From the NCBI GenBank assembly GCA_035626155.1, contig DASPOF010000112.1, positions 1-10,217 on the forward strand: DNA of 10,217 bases, in the 5' to 3' direction. The position numbers and the translations under genes are program-made. A model generated the notes under the pieces. It was given only the letters and a program-made list of their open reading frames with translations. It was not told where the DNA came from and ran no database searches. This stretch comes from DASPOF01 sp035626155 (GTDB lineage: Bacteria; Desulfobacterota; Binatia; Binatales; Binataceae). Every line of letters begins with the position of its first letter. Position 1 is the first letter of the stretch. Shown piece by piece: positions 6,779 to 10,217 of this stretch.

Positions 6779-9631
6779 CTATCCCTGAAACGCGGCCTTC
6801 TCGTACTCGACATTGGTCTGCCGGTCCGTCTGAGAAGGCGCCCAGCTAAACAGCGTGTACTCGAAGTGCCGGTAACCTCCGGCAAAGTGGAGGCCCTTGG
6901 GTATCCCGGGCAGGAGCCCGTCCGCCGACATCCCATTGGGATGCTGGTACGGCTCCCACGCATGATAAATGATCACCTGATCCGGCCGCGCGCACGCGGT
7001 CAGTTTCGCTCGAACGACGAACGATCCGTAGTCGTTGTAGACGCGGATAAAGTCATGGTCCTGCACGCCCTTCTCGCGAGCCACGGCGTCATTGACGAAA
7101 GCGAAGGGCTCGCCCCGATGCAGCTTCATCATTTCGGGCGAGGTATGCCAATCGGCGTGGATGCTCCATCGCACATGGCCGCCGGTTATTCTGCGCCCCT
7201 GGCGGCCGCCGATATCGGGTGGATGCTTGTAGCGCACCAACTGCTCGTCCGCTTCGACGAAGTAGGGATGATCGATATATAGCGCCATCCGCCTGGTCGT
7301 GGTCGCGTACGGCACCTTCAATTCGACCTGGTCCCTCATCGGAGTGTGGACCTGGCGCGGAACCATGTCCGCGCTCTGACAGACGATTCCGTGCCACGGC
7401 GGGCGTCCGCTCAGCCAGGCCTTCCCGTTCTTGCGCAGATTTTCGAGGCTCAGTTCCTGTTCATCGAGCGTGGTAAGCCAGCCCAATTCTCCGAGCGCCT
7501 TGAGGCACTCATCGACCATGCGCTCTTCGTCTTCGTTGGTCTCGCCGTAACGGCCGCCGTAGGTCGCCCGCCAGTACAGCTCGTCAACGAGGACCTCGCG
7601 ATTGCCCGCCATGTACTTCTCGACGCCGCGGGACTTCAGATTCTTCGCGATTCCGCGCAGCACACCCAGGGCAATCGAACGGTCCGACCTGGATTCGCCC
7701 TGCATCGGCACCGACTGGTCGGTGAAGCACAACAGCCGGGTATCCGGAGTCGAGTATTTGACATCGGCGTATTCGTAGTAGGAAGCCGACGGCAATACAT
7801 AGTCCGCGTAAAGGCCGGTCGTGCTCCAGCGCGGATCGAATACCACGATCGTCTCGAGCTTCGGCCACAGCGTCTTGAAGTATGTATTCATGCCGCCGCG
7901 ATGGCGGCGAAGCGGATTCGATCCCGATACGAACATCGCCCGCGGCGTGACCTTGTGGTCGAATCCGTCCCACCAGCCCTTCGCGACCGCATCTTCGGCG
8001 TAGTCACTGATCTTCTTCTTGGTATACGGATCGTACAGGTGCTTGTCCCAGACTTCCTTGTAGCCGGCTTGCCGGTACCAGAGGAAAACTCCCGGCGTGA
8101 GGACGCCCGCAGACTTCAGCCCTTCGTGCGTCGCTCCGTTGGCGGCCTCCACGGGCGGCATCGTGGGGTCCATCTTGAACCGCATCTTGTAGTCTTCCAT
8201 CCGCATGACCGACAAGGTTGCGGTGGTGGCGATCGGGCGGGCGGACTCGATCACCTCCTTCGGCATCCCAGCGACCGCCGCCATCGAGGCCGCCGCCTCC
8301 GTCCCCGGCGACCATCCTTGGGTGCCGGTGCCCGGCTTTCCGACGTTGCCGGTCAGCGCGAGGATGTAACAATATGAGCGCTCGAGCAGGTCGCCGTGAT
8401 AGAGCTTGCCCGTGATAAAGTTGATATAGCCAAAAATCTTGCGCGGCGGACGGCATAGCTCGGCGATTTGGCGGAGCATGTCCGGATGAACTCCCGCCAT
8501 CTCGTGGACCTTCTCGGGCGTGTACTCGGCAAGCCGCTCGTTCAGCAGACTGAAGACCGTTCGGACCTCGACGTCGGCGCCGTTCTTGAGCCGGACGTTG
8601 GTGCGCACGTCCAGTGCGTAGTCGGCGGCTGCCTGCAGCGTTCCCTTGGGCATCTGCACGGGCTTCCCGGTCGCGCTGTCGATTCCGTAGAACTGCTCCG
8701 CGTCTCCGCCCTCGCGCAGGTCCGACTCTCTCAGGAACCGACCGTCATCGGATCGAACCAATATCGGCATATCCGTCTGTTCTTTGACGAACTCGGTGTC
8801 GATCCATCCGTTTTCGATCAGTATCTTCGCTACGCCGAGCCACAACGCCGGGTCCGCCGACCAGTTGATGGGCACCCAGATATCGGCGAACTGGGAGGAA
8901 GGATTCTTGTCCGGCGCGACGGCGATTACCTTGGCGCCCCGATACCGCGCTTCCAGCAGGTAATGGATGTCGGGAATGTTCGCATAAACCGGATTCGACA
9001 TCAGGATGATGGTGTCCGGCAGGAACCAGCTCTCGATCCCGGGCGCGTGATGCATCTCGCCGAAGGTCAGCCACTGCCCGACCTTGAAGTCCCCGGTGAC
9101 GAAGTCGAGATCGAGGCTCATCCCGCCGAGCAGCGAGGTGATGCCGGTGGTCGAACCCTCGGCAGCGCCGCGAAACACTCCGATCCCGTTGGCGGCGTGG
9201 TCGTCAATCAGCGCCTTGGGGCCATACTTCTGGATCACATCGGCGATCTTGGAGCCGATTTCGTCGAAGGCCTGCTCCCAGCCGATTCGCTCCCATTTTC
9301 CGCTGCCGCGCTCGCCCGCGCGCTTCATCGGGTAGAGCACGCGGTCGGGTCCGTACATCGCGCGCGAGTGCTGATAGCCCTTCTGGCATCCGCGCGGATT
9401 GTAGTCGGGCACGCGCGAGTCGGGGTCATCGAACTCCGGATAGGTGCACGAGATTTCCTCGCGGATCACCTTCCCGTCTTTCGTGTAGACGCGGAACGGA
9501 CAACTGCCCGGATAGCAGTTCACCCGATGGGTGCCCCACTTGCAGCTATCCCACTGGAAATACTCGCGCTGCTCCTGCGCCGGGTCGAGCTTCGGCGCAT
9601 GCGTGCCGGGGTTGTCCGCTCCATTTGCCAT
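6779..9631 (-). CDS. Molybdopterin oxidoreductase catalytic subunit, paralogue 2 (DMSO reductase superfamily, type II-like)
   Basis: 950 residues, complete. N-terminal iron-sulfur motif: H35, C39, C44 and C82 (H-x3-C-x4-C-x37-C). The fourth cysteine sits in NPRGCQKG, a form typical of type II enzymes such as EbdA and NarG. SNPVYANIPDIH (212-223) places D221 at the usual position of the Mo-ligating aspartate (near residue 222-223 in NarG/EbdA). ETIVVFDPRWSTTGLYADYV (593-612) and VSGSNPLRRHRGG (568-580) are typical Mo-cofactor contact regions. The C-terminal dinucleotide-binding domain spans about 775-900. No twin-arginine signal is visible, and the N-terminus (MANGADNPGT) is hydrophilic. The protein may therefore be cytoplasmic, or exported with a partner. 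Known relatives include ethylbenzene and steroid C25 dehydrogenases, nitrate reductase and selenate reductase; a phenylacetyl-CoA oxidoreductase (PadB-type) role is an alternative suggested by the PaaK-like neighbours. Substrate is unknown. The TAG stop is 2 nt before the next gene. Confidence 0.92.
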   Translation of the reverse strand: MANGADNPGTHAPKLDPAQEQREYFQWDSCKWGTHRVNCYPGSCPFRVYTKDGKVIREEISCTYPEFDDPDSRVPDYNPRGCQKGYQHSRAMYGPDRVLYPMKRAGERGSGKWERIGWEQAFDEIGSKIADVIQKYGPKALIDDHAANGIGVFRGAAEGSTTGITSLLGGMSLDLDFVTGDFKVGQWLTFGEMHHAPGIESWFLPDTIILMSNPVYANIPDIHYLLEARYRGAKVIAVAPDKNPSSQFADIWVPINWSADPALWLGVAKILIENGWIDTEFVKEQTDMPILVRSDDGRFLRESDLREGGDAEQFYGIDSATGKPVQMPKGTLQAAADYALDVRTNVRLKNGADVEVRTVFSLLNERLAEYTPEKVHEMAGVHPDMLRQIAELCRPPRKIFGYINFITGKLYHGDLLERSYCYILALTGNVGKPGTGTQGWSPGTEAAASMAAVAGMPKEVIESARPIATTATLSVMRMEDYKMRFKMDPTMPPVEAANGATHEGLKSAGVLTPGVFLWYRQAGYKEVWDKHLYDPYTKKKISDYAEDAVAKGWWDGFDHKVTPRAMFVSGSNPLRRHRGGMNTYFKTLWPKLETIVVFDPRWSTTGLYADYVLPSASYYEYADVKYSTPDTRLLCFTDQSVPMQGESRSDRSIALGVLRGIAKNLKSRGVEKYMAGNREVLVDELYWRATYGGRYGETNEDEERMVDECLKALGELGWLTTLDEQELSLENLRKNGKAWLSGRPPWHGIVCQSADMVPRQVHTPMRDQVELKVPYATTTRRMALYIDHPYFVEADEQLVRYKHPPDIGGRQGRRITGGHVRWSIHADWHTSPEMMKLHRGEPFAFVNDAVAREKGVQDHDFIRVYNDYGSFVVRAKLTACARPDQVIIYHAWEPYQHPNGMSADGLLPGIPKGLHFAGGYRHFEYTLFSWAPSQTDRQTNVEYEKAAFQG

Positions 9632-9649
9632 GATTCCGCCCTCCCGCCG
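9632..9649 (-). promoter_or_regulatory. Ribosome binding site of the 950-aa molybdoenzyme
   Basis: The 18-nt gap after the upstream TAA contains GGGAGGG (9639-9645 on the minus strand), 7 nt before the ATG at 9631. This is a strong Shine-Dalgarno match. It supports that start and shows the second paralogue can be initiated independently within the same transcript. Confidence 0.7.
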
Positions 9650-10217
9650 TTATTCCTTCACGTTTGCTTTCTCGAAATCGATATTGGTCTGCCGGTCAGA
9701 CTGCGATGGCGACCAGTTCCACAGCGTGTACTCGTAATGCCGATAGCCGCCGGCAAAGTGCAGTCCCTTGGGCGGTCCCGGCAGCAGCCCGTCATACGGC
9801 ATCCACTCCGGATACTGGTAAGGCTCCCACGCGTGGTAGATCACTAGTTGGTCCGGCCGCGTGCACGGGCTCAGCTTCGCCCGGCATACGAAAGAGCCGT
9901 AGTCGTTATACACGCGGATAAAGTCGTTATCCGCGATGCCCTTCTCCTTCGCGACCGAGGAATTGATGAATGAGAACGGCTCGCCGCGATGCAGCTTCAG
10001 CATCTCGTCCGCAACCACCCAGTTCGAATGGATGCTCCACCTGAGATGCCCGCTGGTGAGCCTGCGCCCCTGCGCCCCGCCGATGTTGGGGGGCGCCTTG
10101 AAGCGCACCAGATGTTCGTCCGCCTCGATGAACCACGGATGGTCCTGGTAAAGCTCGATGCGCCGGGTGGTGGTCGAGTAGGGAACTTTCTGTTCAAGCT
10201 GGTCGCGGAACACCCAG
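9650..10217 (-). CDS. Molybdopterin oxidoreductase catalytic subunit, paralogue 1 (C-terminal part only; 5' end beyond window)
   Basis: The reading frame is open to the right edge (the last partial codon is at 10217) and stops with TAA at 9650-9652. Only about the last 188 residues are visible. They match the C-terminal molybdopterin dinucleotide-binding domain of the complete downstream gene at about 70% identity (130 of 185 aligned positions, counted by hand), with no gaps. Shared blocks include TTTRR, LHRGEPF, DFIRVYNDYGSF, YHAWEPYQ, FAGGYRH and DRQTN. Conservation reaches the C-terminus, so this is a true tandem paralogue and not a stray fragment. The family uses a bis-molybdopterin guanine dinucleotide Mo centre for oxygen-atom transfer, hydroxylation or dehydrogenation. 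Cofactor ligands and any Tat signal lie outside the window, so activity and location cannot be judged. The stop is 18 nt before the next start, which suggests co-transcription. Confidence 0.9.
   Translation of the reverse strand, partial: WVFRDQLEQKVPYSTTTRRIELYQDHPWFIEADEHLVRFKAPPNIGGAQGRRLTSGHLRWSIHSNWVVADEMLKLHRGEPFSFINSSVAKEKGIADNDFIRVYNDYGSFVCRAKLSPCTRPDQLVIYHAWEPYQYPEWMPYDGLLPGPPKGLHFAGGYRHYEYTLWNWSPSQSDRQTNIDFEKANVKE

Noticed and set aside
7346..9847. Long plus-strand open frames opposite the molybdoenzyme (7346-8377 and 8468-9847)
   Set aside because: They are antisense to a gene with full family motifs, lack recognisable domains, and are expected by chance in GC-rich coding DNA.
1..10217. 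CRISPR arrays, insertion sequences, integrase sites or rRNA
   Set aside because: No regularly spaced repeats, transposase-like frames, terminal inverted repeats or rRNA-like stretches were seen. Apart from the paralogous molybdoenzyme domains there is no long repeat.

Overview
All genes in this GC-rich window lie on the minus strand, so the biological order runs from high to low coordinates. Nine genes are packed into what looks like one transcription unit. The gaps, in order, are 18, 2, -11, 6, 11, -4, 63 and 25 nt. The host looks like a Gram-negative bacterium, because the last gene is a Sec-exported DUF1329-type envelope protein. The mix of type II-like molybdoenzymes, PaaK-like proteins and DUF1329 recalls environmental 'Deltaproteobacteria' or Binatota-like genomes. 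That taxonomic guess is weak, as no marker gene is present.

Region 1 (10217-6779) is molybdenum redox. It holds the C-terminal end of one molybdopterin oxidoreductase catalytic subunit, then a complete 950-residue paralogue. The two are about 70% identical over roughly 185 aligned residues (130 matches, counted by hand). Both resemble the DMSO-reductase superfamily, nearest to the type II group of hydrocarbon/steroid dehydrogenases and respiratory oxidoreductases. No iron-sulfur beta, heme gamma or chaperone delta subunit is in the window.

Region 2 (6776-3563) is a run of three adenylate-forming (ANL) relatives. The first is an ANL large-domain protein with eroded catalytic motifs. The second is a short PaaK-like fragment protein. 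The third is a full-length PaaK-like protein that keeps most core motifs but appears to lack the C-terminal catalytic lysine.

Region 3 (3551-1921) holds a U32-family, UbiU/UbiV-like cysteine-rich protein. It is translationally coupled through a GTGA overlap to a four-helix membrane protein.

Region 4 (1857-1) holds MoaA, the first enzyme of molybdenum cofactor synthesis, then the first 266 codons of a DUF1329 protein that runs off the window.

Working model (inference): the operon handles a hydrophobic, perhaps aromatic or terpenoid/steroid-like substrate without oxygen. DUF1329 would act at the envelope, the Mo enzymes and the U32 protein would carry out redox or O2-independent hydroxylation, and the PaaK-like proteins would handle CoA-thioester chemistry. 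MoaA would supply the cofactor. The substrate cannot be read from the sequence.
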